Shown: positions 1 to 9,107, counted from the stretch's first letter. The stretch: DNA of 38,211 nucleotides from Bacteroidota bacterium (GCA_018266455.1 JAFEAJ010000007.1:17294-55504); one strand, 5' to 3'. A program made the numbers and translations. Notes: generated by a model from the sequence alone, not told the origin.

Positions 1-28
1 GATACAGGTTCGATTCCTGTCGGGACTA
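1..28 (+). tRNA. tRNA, 3' part only (isotype unknown)
   Basis: The window opens inside a tRNA. Bases 4-20 form a T arm with a 5-bp stem (ACAGG/CCTGT) around the 7-base loop TTCGATT. The 3' acceptor strand follows at 21-27, with discriminator A at 28. The next bases are CCC rather than CCA, so the CCA end would be added after transcription. The anticodon lies outside the window, so the isotype cannot be read. Confidence 0.85.
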
Positions 29-31
29 CCC

Positions 32-72
32 AACCGGAAAGACATGAAAGATCATCGTCTTTCCGGTTTTTT
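32..72 (+). terminator. Rho-independent terminator after the tRNA
   Basis: A perfect 12-bp inverted repeat pairs 32-43 with 57-68 around a 13-base loop and runs straight into a T tract (67-72). It lies 3 bases after the tRNA and would end the tRNA transcript. Confidence 0.9.
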
Positions 73-199
73 ATTTGGCACAAGTTTGAATTTTTTAAAT
101 CCTTTTTTGTTCCATTATAGCGATACAATCTTTCAAGATTAGTAACCAAACCGGCTTTTTAAGGGCTGGCTATTTAATAAGGGGCAATAAAGAGAACAA

Positions 200-218
200 G
201 TGCTGTTTTTTAAAGCAC
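200..218 (-). terminator. Weak hairpin after the efflux operon
   Basis: Just past the stop codon of the RND pump gene, minus-strand RNA could form a 5-bp stem (GTGCT/AGCAC, 218-214 with 204-200) followed by a moderately T-rich tail. The stem is short and the tail interrupted, so this is a tentative operon terminator. Nothing else is visible between 73 and 225. Confidence 0.25.
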
Positions 219-225
219 ATTTTTG

Positions 226-3200
226 TCAGCTTATTGTACTTGACTTCTTTTCCTGCTCCTCGCGTATATGGTTTGCCTGAAGTTCATGCAGTCTTTTTTT
301 GCCATAGGCCATTCTCGATATCACTACAAAAAGAACGGGCACGATAAAAATAGCAAGGCCTGTGGCGGCAATCATGCCTCCCATTACTGTATAGCCAATG
401 GTATTTCGGGCAACGGAACTTGCGCCTGTTGCCAGCACAAGCGGAAGCACGCCCAATATGAATGCAATAGAGGTCATTAAAATCGGGCGAAGGCGGAGCT
501 TCACCGCATCGAGCGTAGCGGGGATGACGGCAATCCCCCTGTCTACCCTTTCTTTGGCGAACTCAACTATAAGTATGGCATTTTTTGCCGACAGGCCGAT
601 TAATGTTATCAGGCCGATCTGGGCATATACATTATTAGACAACCTTGGCACCAGGGTAAGGGCCGCGATCGCTCCAAGCACGCCAATGGGCACCGCCAGC
701 AACACGGAGAAGGGCACCGCAAAGCTTTCATATAATGCAGCAAGAAAGAGGAAAACGAACACAACAGACAACACAAAAATATAGATGGCACTCGACCCCG
801 ATTTTATTTCCTGCAGGCTAAGCCCCGAAAATTCATAACCGTAGCCTTCAGGCAAAACTTTTTCTGCAGTTCTCTTCAGCGCCTCAATGGCCTGGCCGCT
901 GCTAAATCCCTGCCGGGCGTTCCCATCGACCTCCGCGCTCCGGTAAAGATTAAAATGCGAAATGAGCGGAGCGGTTTCTGTTATTTTATAATTCACAACC
1001 GTGCTGAGGGGCACCATTTGCCCTGATGAATTTTTTACATAATACTGGCCGATATTTTTAATATCGCTCCTGAAGTTGGTATCCGCTTGGGCAACTACAT
1101 AAAAGTTCCTTCCGTAAATGGTAAGCTGGTTAATGTAGGTGCTGCCCATGTACATTTGCATGGTACTGTATACATCGTTAAGATTGAGGCCAAGCTTTTT
1201 GCACTTTTCCCTGTCAACATCCACTTCGTAACCTGGTGTGTGCGCAGAGAAGAAAGTAAATGCGCCGGCTATTTCAGGTTGTTTATTTGCTTCGGCAACA
1301 AAGTTGTTCACTACTTTTTCAAAAGTTTTGATATCATCGTTCGATTGGCGCTGCTCGATCTGGATGCTGAAGCCGCCGGCGTTCCCAAGCCCCGGAATGG
1401 CAGGAGGCTGTATGACCACTATTTTTGCTTCTTTGATGGCAGATAGCCGTTTGTTTAATTCAGCAATGATCCCTTCTAATTGTTCCGACTTATTTTTCCG
1501 CTCATCCCATGGTTTTAATTGGGTGAATACAGTGCCTGCATTTGATTTAGAGCCGAAGGTAAGTGCGTTCAGCCCACCGACTGCTGCATAATGGCCAACA
1601 CCAGGAACACTGCTGATGATTTTCATCATGCTGTCCAGCACGTTCAGGCTTCTTGCAGTTGAAGCGGCTTCTGGTATTTCGTACGTGATGTACACGCGGC
1701 CTTCATCTTCAATTGGTAAAAAACCTGTCGGTTTGGCCTTGAACAACAGGATATCTCCAACTATAATGCAGGTCAGTAGAATGATGACCAGCGGGGCTTT
1801 GCTGATCCAGCCTTTCACGCCCAAAGTATAATTTAAGTTCAACTTTCGGTAGCCCTCATTGAACCAATAAAAGAATTTATTGAGGCCCCTCGACTTTTTA
1901 TCAATGTGCTGTGGCTTTAGCATTAAAGAGCAGAGCGCAGGAGTGAGCGATAACGCTAAAAATGCGGAAAGCAAAACAGAAATGGCAATGGTGATGGCAA
2001 ATTGCTGGTATAACCTTCCCACAATACCAGGGATAAAACCAACAGGCACGAACACAGCTGCTAATATAAGGGCAATGGCAATAACAGGGCCGGTAATATC
2101 TTTTAAAGCTTTTGCCGTTGCTTCTTTCGCGGGGATATGCTCTGAATCGATGTAATGCTGCACTGCTTCTACCACAACAATGGCATCGTCTACTACAATG
2201 CCGATGGCAAGCACAAAACCGAACATGGTAAGGGTGTTGATGGTAAAACCCAGCGGTATGAAAAAGATAAATGTGCCAACAATAGAAACTGGTATGGCCA
2301 GTACAGGTATCAAAGTAGAGCGCCAGTTCTGAAGAAACAGGAACACTACGAAAGTTACCAGCGACAGCGCTATTAATAATGTCTTTACCACGTCATCAAT
2401 AGAAACTTTTACTACTGATACGGATTCGAACGGCACCCTGTAAGCCACATCTGCAGGGAAATATTTTTTCATATCCTCCATCGTTTTATAGACGCCTTCT
2501 GCAGTGGCGAGCGCATTGCTGCCAGGAGCCTGGTAAACCAACAGGAAGGAAGATCGCTGGCCGTCGACAAAGGAGTTGGAGGTATAACTTACTTTCCCGA
2601 GCTGGACCCTTGCAACATCCTTGAGGTGCACGATTGAATTCTGGGCAGGGTTTGCGCGCACAACAATATCTTCAAAGTCCTTTACTTTGGTCAGCCTGCT
2701 ATTTGTGAACACGGTAAATTCAAATGCTGCCGATGGGCTTTGTGGGGGCGAGGCCACTGCACCTGCGGCTATCTGAAGGTTTTGCTCATTGATGGCATTC
2801 TGCACATCACTTGCAGCCAGCCCAAGCTGAGCAAGCTTGTCAGGTTGCAGCCAAATGCGCATGCTAAAATTATCTGCACGATTGATCACATCGCCCACTC
2901 CTTGTACGCGCAACAACTGATCGCGCACATAGATATTCGTGTAATTATCCATGAAAGGAATGGAATGCGTTCCCTTCGGTGAGTACATGGCAACAATCAT
3001 CAAGATGCTTGGATTGCGTTTTAATGTGGTGATGCCTAAACGCTGAACCTGTGTTGGTAAGGCAGGGGTGGCAATGCCTACGCGGTTTTGGATATCGAGC
3101 GCTACTATGTTAGGGTCTGCGCCAATATCTAATGTGGCTGTGATGCTGCTCTGCCCGTTGTTGGCGCTATTGCTTTGTAAATATGCAATGCCGGGCGCTC

Positions 3201-3417
3201 CGTTCACCTGGGTTTCAATAGCTGTGGTGGTGGTCTGCTCAACAGTTTGGGCATCCGCACCGGTAAAGTTGGCTGATATTGAAACGGTGGGCGGGGTAAT
3301 GTTTGGGTATTGGCTCACTGGCATATTCACAATGGCCAGCGTGCCTACCATTAATATTACAATCGATATCACAATGGCAGTGACAGGTCTTCTGAGAAAA
3401 ATATTTGTTGACTGCAT
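226..3417 (-). CDS. RND efflux pump, inner-membrane subunit (AcrB/HAE1 family)
   Basis: Proton-driven inner-membrane subunit of a tripartite RND drug or hydrophobe exporter. The product is about 1063 residues, normal for the family. The N-terminal helix is followed by the porter-domain motif MPVSQYPNITPP. The TM4 proton-relay pair is present as VVDDAI (about residues 410-411), the TM10 lysine lies in SAKNAILIVEF, and two large periplasmic loops separate the two sets of six TM helices. The ORF is open to 3462, but the ATG at 3417 gives the usual N terminus (MQSTNIFLRRPV), so I chose it. It is the last gene of an operon behind the fusion protein and outer-membrane channel, with a gap of about 180 bases. 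Substrate cannot be told from sequence. The family is certain; the exact start is less so. Confidence 0.95.
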   Translation of the reverse strand: MQSTNIFLRRPVTAIVISIVILMVGTLAIVNMPVSQYPNITPPTVSISANFTGADAQTVEQTTTTAIETQVNGAPGIAYLQSNSANNGQSSITATLDIGADPNIVALDIQNRVGIATPALPTQVQRLGITTLKRNPSILMIVAMYSPKGTHSIPFMDNYTNIYVRDQLLRVQGVGDVINRADNFSMRIWLQPDKLAQLGLAASDVQNAINEQNLQIAAGAVASPPQSPSAAFEFTVFTNSRLTKVKDFEDIVVRANPAQNSIVHLKDVARVQLGKVSYTSNSFVDGQRSSFLLVYQAPGSNALATAEGVYKTMEDMKKYFPADVAYRVPFESVSVVKVSIDDVVKTLLIALSLVTFVVFLFLQNWRSTLIPVLAIPVSIVGTFIFFIPLGFTINTLTMFGFVLAIGIVVDDAIVVVEAVQHYIDSEHIPAKEATAKALKDITGPVIAIALILAAVFVPVGFIPGIVGRLYQQFAITIAISVLLSAFLALSLTPALCSLMLKPQHIDKKSRGLNKFFYWFNEGYRKLNLNYTLGVKGWISKAPLVIILLTCIIVGDILLFKAKPTGFLPIEDEGRVYITYEIPEAASTARSLNVLDSMMKIISSVPGVGHYAAVGGLNALTFGSKSNAGTVFTQLKPWDERKNKSEQLEGIIAELNKRLSAIKEAKIVVIQPPAIPGLGNAGGFSIQIEQRQSNDDIKTFEKVVNNFVAEANKQPEIAGAFTFFSAHTPGYEVDVDREKCKKLGLNLNDVYSTMQMYMGSTYINQLTIYGRNFYVVAQADTNFRSDIKNIGQYYVKNSSGQMVPLSTVVNYKITETAPLISHFNLYRSAEVDGNARQGFSSGQAIEALKRTAEKVLPEGYGYEFSGLSLQEIKSGSSAIYIFVLSVVFVFLFLAALYESFAVPFSVLLAVPIGVLGAIAALTLVPRLSNNVYAQIGLITLIGLSAKNAILIVEFAKERVDRGIAVIPATLDAVKLRLRPILMTSIAFILGVLPLVLATGASSVARNTIGYTVMGGMIAATGLAIFIVPVLFVVISRMAYGKKRLHELQANHIREEQEKKSSTIS

Positions 3418-3551
3418 AATTTTTTTTAATGTGCCCAGCGGCATTGCTGCGATTAGCATCATTGCGCGCCCTTCATCAGTGATCTATTCCATCGAGCACC
3501 ACCTGGCCACAAGGAGGCTGCTGAGTTTAACAGGCCGCCATAGGAACTTTG

Positions 3552-3568
3552 CTAATGGTTGCCATTAG
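3552..3568. repeat. Perfect inverted repeat between the fusion-protein and pump genes
   Basis: CTAATGG (3552-3558) and CCATTAG (3562-3568) form a perfect 7-bp hairpin with a 3-base loop, inside the untranslated gap of the efflux operon. There is no T tract on either side, so it is not an obvious terminator. It could be an RNA-processing or stability hairpin. Confidence 0.4.
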
Positions 3569-3595
3569 TCAAGCCTTCAACCGCCACGCCGGCCC

Positions 3596-4711
3596 TTATT
3601 TGTTTTTTGGCATCCCCACCTGGACATCTGCGCTGTCCCTTAATTTTTGCACTCCTTCAGTTACTACATCATCTCCTATTTCAAGCCCGTTTTTCACAAC
3701 TACCTTATCGTTTATCCTTGTGCCAAGCGTTATTTTGTGCTGCATCGCTTTATTCCCTTTAACAACAAAAGCAAAATATTCACCAAGTTGCTCCACCACC
3801 GCTTTATAGGGGATCAACATGCTGTTCTGCCCTGCATCGTTCTGTACGCGAACATTACAAGTGATGCCGGCCCGCAATACCTGTTTTGGGTCGGGGAATA
3901 CCAATCTTGCCTTAATGGTGCCAGTTTCAGGATCAACCGCCCGGTCCAGCAAGCTAAGGTGGCCTGGATAATTATATATCAGCCCGCCAGGTAATACCAG
4001 CATGAACGTGGAATCTTTTGGAGTTTGTTTTTTGTTCAATAATTCAGTAAAACGGCTGATTTGTGTTTGGTCAACCGAAAAGTCAACAGCCATGGGATCA
4101 TCAGTAGACACAGTATTCAACAGGCTTTGGCCGGGAGTCACCGCCGTTCCCATCTTTACCTGCGATATGCCAATTGTTCCGCTAAAAGGAGCGTAAATGA
4201 CTGAATACTTTAAGCTGGTCTGCACACTGTTTACATTTGCCTTCGCAGCATCTGCCTGCATTTTAGCCGACTGAAGATCGGCAATGGCATGATCGAGTGT
4301 CTGTTTGGCAATGGCATCTTTTTGCGCAAGCTCGGTATAGCGGTCTGCATCCTGCTGTGCTTTGGCCTCATTTGATTTTGCCACGTTCAGGTTTGCAATG
4401 GATTGTTCATATTGTGCTTTGTATTGCTGCTGGTCAATTTCATAAAGCTTCTGGCCTTTTGTTACATGCTGCCCGTCTTTAAAAAATATTCCTGTGATGT
4501 ACCCGGAGACCTGCGGCCTGATATCCACCTGGTTCAACGGGATAACTGTTGCCGGGAATTCATCATAATAAGTGGCATTGCCTTCCTTGACGGCATAAAC
4601 GGTCACAGGGGTAGGTGGCAGCGACCGTTGCTGTTGCGGTTTGTTGCCGCATGAGGGCGCGATTAATGATGCGATCATCACATATCCTGCCGGCCAAAGG
4701 TTTTTTATCAT
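3596..4711 (-). CDS. RND efflux periplasmic adaptor (membrane fusion protein)
   Basis: Periplasmic adaptor linking the RND pump to the outer-membrane channel; HlyD/AcrA family, 371 residues from the chosen start. The family order is visible: N-terminal hydrophobic segment, first barrel-sandwich half ending in the DGQHVTKGQKLYEID hairpin, an alpha-helical coiled hairpin rich in A, K and Q, the second lipoyl half (YAPFSGTIGI), then beta-barrel and membrane-proximal domains. The ORF is open to 4798, but the ATG at 4711 begins a proper signal (MIKNLWPAGYV). A Cys at residue 21 in SLIAPSCGNK suggests a lipoprotein, although APSC is a poor lipobox. It sits between the channel gene (131-base gap upstream) and the pump gene, matching a co-transcribed tripartite system. 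Confidence 0.93.
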   Translation of the reverse strand: MIKNLWPAGYVMIASLIAPSCGNKPQQQRSLPPTPVTVYAVKEGNATYYDEFPATVIPLNQVDIRPQVSGYITGIFFKDGQHVTKGQKLYEIDQQQYKAQYEQSIANLNVAKSNEAKAQQDADRYTELAQKDAIAKQTLDHAIADLQSAKMQADAAKANVNSVQTSLKYSVIYAPFSGTIGISQVKMGTAVTPGQSLLNTVSTDDPMAVDFSVDQTQISRFTELLNKKQTPKDSTFMLVLPGGLIYNYPGHLSLLDRAVDPETGTIKARLVFPDPKQVLRAGITCNVRVQNDAGQNSMLIPYKAVVEQLGEYFAFVVKGNKAMQHKITLGTRINDKVVVKNGLEIGDDVVTEGVQKLRDSADVQVGMPKNK

Positions 4712-4841
4712 AGCAAAAAAATATTTTCGGTTAATCGTTGCTGTTAGTTTATTTTTTATTTCTGAACCGGGCAAAGCCAGCACGAAGATTCTATGCACGG
4801 ATTAAGAAAAGAACATAAAACCTCCTTTTCCACAACGCAGC

Positions 4842-6167
4842 TTAATATTGCACGGTGCCTAATGCTTTCTGCACATCCAGCCTGCTGCTGAGCACCTGGT
4901 ACAGTGTGTTGGTAAGGTTCAATTGAGCATTCCTCAAATCCGTTTCTGCGGTGATCACATCAAGGTAGGTTTTTACTCCTGCCCGATATTGCAGTTCAAG
5001 TGTGCTGTACACGTCCCTTGCGAGCTCAACATTTTCTTTCAGCAAAGAATAGTCATTCAAATATCCTTTGTACGCAGCAAGCGCCTGAGCATATTCAGTA
5101 TTGATGGTATTCTTAAGTGCGGCAATATCCCAATCTGCACGGGCTACATACAATTCCGCGGCCCTGATGTTTTGGGTCCGTTTTGTTCCCTGGAAAATGG
5201 GCAGGGACAATTGAATACCCGCATACGAAACCGGGAAATTGTTGTTATACAATTTCGAAAACTCATCGTTCAAATAAGAGGGGTTATAGGTCGCAAATGC
5301 TGACACGCTCGGCAGGTAGCTCCATTTTTGGTATTTGAGGTTTGCCACCTGTAGCTTTTTCTGTGTTTCCAGCAACTGGTACTCGATGCGGTTAGTATAA
5401 TTTATTGCCTGGTTTGTATCAATCAGCGCTTCCTGTTCCATTGCGGCACTGTCATATTGCAGTTGCAAATCGTTTTCTGCAGGGTAGCCCATAAGTGTTT
5501 TTAAAGCGCTTCGTTTTGCTTTCAGCAATTCTGTTTCAGATTTTTTTTGCGCTTTGGAATTGTTGAGCGAGATGGCTGCGCGTTTATAATCGGTTTTATC
5601 TACAATGCCGCCCAGGTACTGGTTATATGAATCTTTCAAGCTCCTTTCGAGGCGCACAATGTCTTCATTGAGCAAATCAATTTGTTTCTCTGTAAGCAGC
5701 ACATCATAGAATGCTTTGCTCACATTGACTGCGACAGTAATTTTATCATTAACGGTTGTTTGCCTGATTTGTTTACGTACATCATTGGCTGATTGTGCTG
5801 CCAGTAATGCATCGCGGTTAAAAATATTTTGAGTTGCGCCTAAAGCAACGGATGAGGTATTATATGTGCCGATATGAGTTACATTGCCATTGAAAATTAC
5901 AGAGGTAAGCTGAAAATTGTTCTGATAATTTGCTGTGAGGTTGATTTGCGGGAACCAGTCTGCCAACTTGCTTTTTATTTGGTGTTCAGTGATCTGTTCA
6001 TCGATCAGGGCCTGTTGCACAAGAGGAAAATGTTTAATGGCATACTGCACACAATTTTGCAAAGTAGCGTTTTGCAATAATGAATCATTTGTTTTTTGGG
6101 AAAAAGAAAAAAAAGATAAGACAATAAAGCCGCTGCTGAAGAATAGCCTGTAAAATGTTTTCTTCAT
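4842..6167 (-). CDS. TolC-family outer-membrane efflux channel
   Basis: Outer-membrane factor of the tripartite efflux system, 441 residues. A clear Sec signal peptide (MKKTFYRLFFSSGFIVLSFFSFSQ) is followed by two internally similar halves dominated by long amphipathic helices, as in the TolC/OEP family. The C-terminal half includes the GVKTYLDVITAETDLRNAQ segment typical of this family. It is the first gene of the operon, so the order is channel, adaptor, pump; in many bacteria the channel comes last or is elsewhere. No regulator gene is adjacent in the same orientation. A candidate promoter lies at 6310-6317. Confidence 0.95.
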   Translation of the reverse strand: MKKTFYRLFFSSGFIVLSFFSFSQKTNDSLLQNATLQNCVQYAIKHFPLVQQALIDEQITEHQIKSKLADWFPQINLTANYQNNFQLTSVIFNGNVTHIGTYNTSSVALGATQNIFNRDALLAAQSANDVRKQIRQTTVNDKITVAVNVSKAFYDVLLTEKQIDLLNEDIVRLERSLKDSYNQYLGGIVDKTDYKRAAISLNNSKAQKKSETELLKAKRSALKTLMGYPAENDLQLQYDSAAMEQEALIDTNQAINYTNRIEYQLLETQKKLQVANLKYQKWSYLPSVSAFATYNPSYLNDEFSKLYNNNFPVSYAGIQLSLPIFQGTKRTQNIRAAELYVARADWDIAALKNTINTEYAQALAAYKGYLNDYSLLKENVELARDVYSTLELQYRAGVKTYLDVITAETDLRNAQLNLTNTLYQVLSSRLDVQKALGTVQY

Positions 6168-6309
6168 ATTGATTAATGAGTTTGCATAACCAGTTTCCCT
6201 GCAAAAAGTTCAGAAATGGTAGAAAACAGTAAATAACGCTTTTGCCCATTCCTCAAGCCTTCTCACATTTCTCCGGTAGTCATTGGCCAATATTTTTAAA
6301 ATTGGAATA

Positions 6310-6317
6310 CAAATATA
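6310..6317 (-). promoter_or_regulatory. Candidate -7 box for the efflux operon
   Basis: The minus strand reads TATATTTG here, an exact match to the Bacteroidota -7 consensus TAnnTTTG, about 140 bases upstream of the channel start codon. The expected TTTG about 20 bases further upstream is absent; only GTTT is found near 6338-6341. Single-element evidence, hence low confidence. Confidence 0.3.
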
Positions 6318-6758
6318 TGCACCAATCAATTGAAGATAAACAGCTTTTTTATCAGCTTTCCAGTCTTTTTGTTTACGGGCTGGGGCTTTGTTGAGGTATC
6401 GGTGAAATCCCTGTACGGTTATTTTATCATGGTACGTAAAACACATGCTGGGGAAGGGTTTTGCAAGAAGTGGCGATTTGAGCAGGTTTGTTGTTCAGGA
6501 GGCTTTAATTAAAGTGGCGGCAAGGTTAATCAATTGATTTTTTGGGCGAACGGGTGAATGATAAATGATGGATGGTAAATAAAGATTTTGGGTAGGTCTC
6601 ATCAGCTTATTATTATAGCCAAACATTTTTATGCCACATATTTTTAACTATTAGGCTTGATATAGGAAAATGTTTTTAAAAGACAATTTTATTGAAGGCG
6701 CCCTACATTATAAAAATCTGGCAATTGCTGGCCGCCTGGTTTGAATAATATGGCCTTA

Positions 6759-6789
6759 TTTGTTTCCTTCCTCCGTTACTATAATTTTG
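6759..6789 (+). promoter_or_regulatory. Consensus Bacteroidota promoter without an assigned gene
   Basis: TTTG at 6759-6762, a 19-base spacer, then TAATTTTG at 6782-6789. Both elements and the spacing match the Bacteroidota primary sigma consensus. The predicted transcription start is near 6793, heading toward the 3' end of the convergent serine hydrolase gene. No recognised gene follows. Confidence 0.6.
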
Positions 6790-7014
6790 TTCAACTAATG
6801 GGGAGCTTTGTTCTTTAAATTATTTAATGATGCATTTGCTTTGCCTGATATTGATGCCGGGCATAAAAATGGTTTGATAGAGAATAAAAATTGTATGCAA
6901 CTAAACGTGCGAATTTTAACAACCCGGGGCATCAATTTTGTTGGACAGCAAAATGATAACGAAAAAAGATTTGCACAGGCTAATGGCAGGGGTGTTTTAT
7001 AAGCACGTGCCTGC

Positions 7015-8052
7015 TCATTTCACATCCATTTGCGCATCAATTATTTTTTTGATGTTCAGATAAATTTCTTTGATGTCTTCATCAATAAAAAACTTTTTTA
7101 TAAAAAACAGGGCTGCATAATTCCTTTCGTTATCAACATAAGGCCAGGTGCCAAAAAATCCCGGGCTTGTCAGTACGGTGCTGTTGCCATTTTTATCTGT
7201 TTGTTGTATCCATTCGCCACAAGCATAGTTGAAACCACCAGCACCTTTTGGTGCATATTTTATCATGGCTAAACTGGTTTGCGGTTTTTGCATAGCCTCT
7301 ACAGATTTCTTACTGAGGATTTGCCTGCCTTGATAAGCACCTTTGCCCAATATCATTTCAAGAAAATGCATATAATCGTTTGCTGTTGATTTTGCCCCGC
7401 CTGAAGGGCTTACCAGCTCTCCTTTGCCAAAACTGGTATTGTACATTTCTAAAGGCTGGGCAATCCTTTCCTGGAAAAGGGTTTCAAAACTTTTATGACT
7501 GATGGCCTCGAGCACTCTTCCCGCTATGCTTAGGCCTATGCTGCTATAACGGAACTCGGTGCCGGGCTGTGCTGACATGTTTTTGTTTTTTGCAAAATCA
7601 TTGACCTGTGCTTCAAGCGAAGGATAATTGTTTTCATCGAGCATGGTAAAAAGGTTAAGTGGCTTGGACTCTATGCCCGTGGTATGTGAAAGACAATTTT
7701 TTATTTTAATATTCCCTTTCCCGTACCGCGTGAATATCGGCAAAAATTTCCCAATGGTATCTTCAAGCGACAACTTGCCGTCATCCACAAAAGTCATTAC
7801 CAGCGCTGCGCTTAGCCATTTGCTGCACGAGGCAATGGGGATTACTTTATCTGCGGCCATGTTGCCGATTTGTTCCTGATACAACATCTTTCCGTCTTTC
7901 CAGATCATTGCGCAAATATTGCCGCCTAATTTTTTTTTATGGTCTTCCAGTTGCCTGGTCACTTCAGAAAAATGATATTGTGAAAATGAAGCCTGAAGAA
8001 AACCCAAAAGAAAAGCAAGCGGCAAAAGAATCCCGACAATCTTTTTTTTCAT
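7015..8052 (-). CDS. Secreted serine hydrolase, beta-lactamase/PBP4-like (class C fold)
   Basis: Member of the beta-lactamase superfamily (Pfam Beta-lactamase, EstB/AmpC-like serine hydrolases), 345 residues. A signal peptide (MKKKIVGILLPLAFLLGFLQASFSQ) predicts export. The nucleophile motif S-x-x-K is present as S75-C-S-K78, followed by the usual hydrophobic helix. The HTTG turn is at 123-126, the Tyr motif at Y169-S-S171, and an SPG-type third motif at about 296-298. The gene starts 2 bases after the stop of the paralogous gene at 8055-9107, so the two are almost certainly co-transcribed. Likely an esterase, peptidase or D-amino-acid hydrolase; true beta-lactamase activity cannot be inferred. 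Confidence 0.88.
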   Translation of the reverse strand: MKKKIVGILLPLAFLLGFLQASFSQYHFSEVTRQLEDHKKKLGGNICAMIWKDGKMLYQEQIGNMAADKVIPIASCSKWLSAALVMTFVDDGKLSLEDTIGKFLPIFTRYGKGNIKIKNCLSHTTGIESKPLNLFTMLDENNYPSLEAQVNDFAKNKNMSAQPGTEFRYSSIGLSIAGRVLEAISHKSFETLFQERIAQPLEMYNTSFGKGELVSPSGGAKSTANDYMHFLEMILGKGAYQGRQILSKKSVEAMQKPQTSLAMIKYAPKGAGGFNYACGEWIQQTDKNGNSTVLTSPGFFGTWPYVDNERNYAALFFIKKFFIDEDIKEIYLNIKKIIDAQMDVK

Positions 8053-8054
8053 CT

Positions 8055-9107
8055 TTATTCTTTACAGTTTGAACTAAGCCGGCTGTTTATCGCCTCTTTG
8101 ATCTGAACATAAAACTGCTTATTCAGTGCTTCCCTTGGTTTTTCCACAATCAATACCGCTGCGTAGCCCCTGCATTTGTCAATAAAAGGATATACTCCAA
8201 GAAAGTTATTGCAACTGATCACATTGCCAGACCCGTCGCCATTGATGTCTTCGATCCATGCGCCAAGCCCATAGTGAAATCCTTCAGTCATTTTTGGGGT
8301 ATACTTGACCGGTAGCTGGGCAAATTGGGCTTTTCCCATTTCATTCACTGCATTCTCGCTCAATATTTTTTTGCCTTCGAAAACGCCTTTGTTCAGCAGC
8401 ATTGACAGGAAATTGATATAGTCAGATGCGGTTGAATGCGCACCGCCGGATGGGTTTATGGCACCGCCTTCATCATTGCTAAAACTGGTCCCCCTCATTT
8501 TAAGCGGCCTTAAAACCTTTTCCTGCATAAGCCTGTCGAAACTTTTTTTGGTGATTACTTCCAGCACCCTTCCTGCAATATTAGGCCCCATATCGCTGTA
8601 ATAAAATTCAGTGCCCGGGTTGGCCTGGATTTCTTTTTTGGCATAAGCGTTCACATCGTCTTCAAGGCTTTCATGCTTGCTTTTGTCGAAGATTCTTCCG
8701 ATGCCGGCATCAGCATGGATCCCGGTGGTATTGGTAATGCAATTTCGAACAGTGATATAATTTTTCATATATTTTCCGAACAAAGGAATGTACCTGCTTA
8801 CTTTATCTTCCAGCGAAATTTTCCCCTCATCAACAAAAGTCATAACCAGTGCTGCTGTCATCCAGTTGCCCGCATTGTAAATCGGCGCCTGGCTTTTTGA
8901 GGTGAAATCAGCAGTTTGTTTTTGATAAATGATCTTCCCGTCTTTCCACACCAGCAGTGCAAAATTTTTCCCCAGCTCTTTTTCATTTTGTTTTAAGAGC
9001 GCATCAAGATCGGTGAAACTATATTGCGAAAAAGAGCTCAGACATAATAGCAGCATAACTGCTATATGGCTGCATTGCCGACAGAAGCGCTTAGCTATTA
9101 ATGACAT
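8055..9107 (-). CDS. Serine hydrolase paralogue lacking catalytic Ser and Lys (probable pseudoenzyme)
   Basis: Paralogue of the next gene with the same fold and layout, 350 residues from the ATG at 9107 (the ORF is open to 9149, but the 9107 start gives a signal peptide ending in LLCLSSFSQ). Aligning APIYNAGNWMTAALVMTF with the neighbour's IPIASCSKWLSAALVMTF puts N78-A-G-N81 where S-x-x-K should be, so both nucleophile and general base are missing. The Tyr region is kept (Y170-S-D172), and the third motif reads SCNN instead of TSPG. The reading frame is intact and surrounding residues are conserved, which argues for a retained non-catalytic role (binding or regulation) rather than decay. First gene of a two-gene operon. 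No consensus promoter was found upstream. Confidence 0.85.
   Translation of the reverse strand: MSLIAKRFCRQCSHIAVMLLLCLSSFSQYSFTDLDALLKQNEKELGKNFALLVWKDGKIIYQKQTADFTSKSQAPIYNAGNWMTAALVMTFVDEGKISLEDKVSRYIPLFGKYMKNYITVRNCITNTTGIHADAGIGRIFDKSKHESLEDDVNAYAKKEIQANPGTEFYYSDMGPNIAGRVLEVITKKSFDRLMQEKVLRPLKMRGTSFSNDEGGAINPSGGAHSTASDYINFLSMLLNKGVFEGKKILSENAVNEMGKAQFAQLPVKYTPKMTEGFHYGLGAWIEDINGDGSGNVISCNNFLGVYPFIDKCRGYAAVLIVEKPREALNKQFYVQIKEAINSRLSSNCKE

Larger units (their letters stand above)
6168..7014. other. Gap of 847 bases without a convincing protein gene
   Basis: Between the efflux operon start and the serine hydrolase stop I see no ORF with a recognisable family. The left third probably contains the efflux operon leader and promoter. 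The right part contains a full consensus promoter on the plus strand (6759-6789) followed by a 65-codon open frame with a TTG start (6808-7002) that matches nothing I know. A 16-codon ATG frame also starts at 6828. A small RNA, a short peptide gene or gene remnants are all possible. Confidence 0.5.

Noticed and set aside
6210..6446. Minus-strand 78-codon frame between the efflux operon and its upstream region, considered as the remains of a TetR-type regulator
   Set aside because: Its sequence shows no helix-turn-helix or family motif, and it overlaps the likely operon promoter and leader. Chance frame is the simpler explanation.
6984..7013. GCAGG...CCTGC hairpin at the convergent end of the orphan transcript and the serine hydrolase gene, considered as a terminator
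   Set aside because: Only 5 bp plus a broken inner stem and no T tract on either strand.
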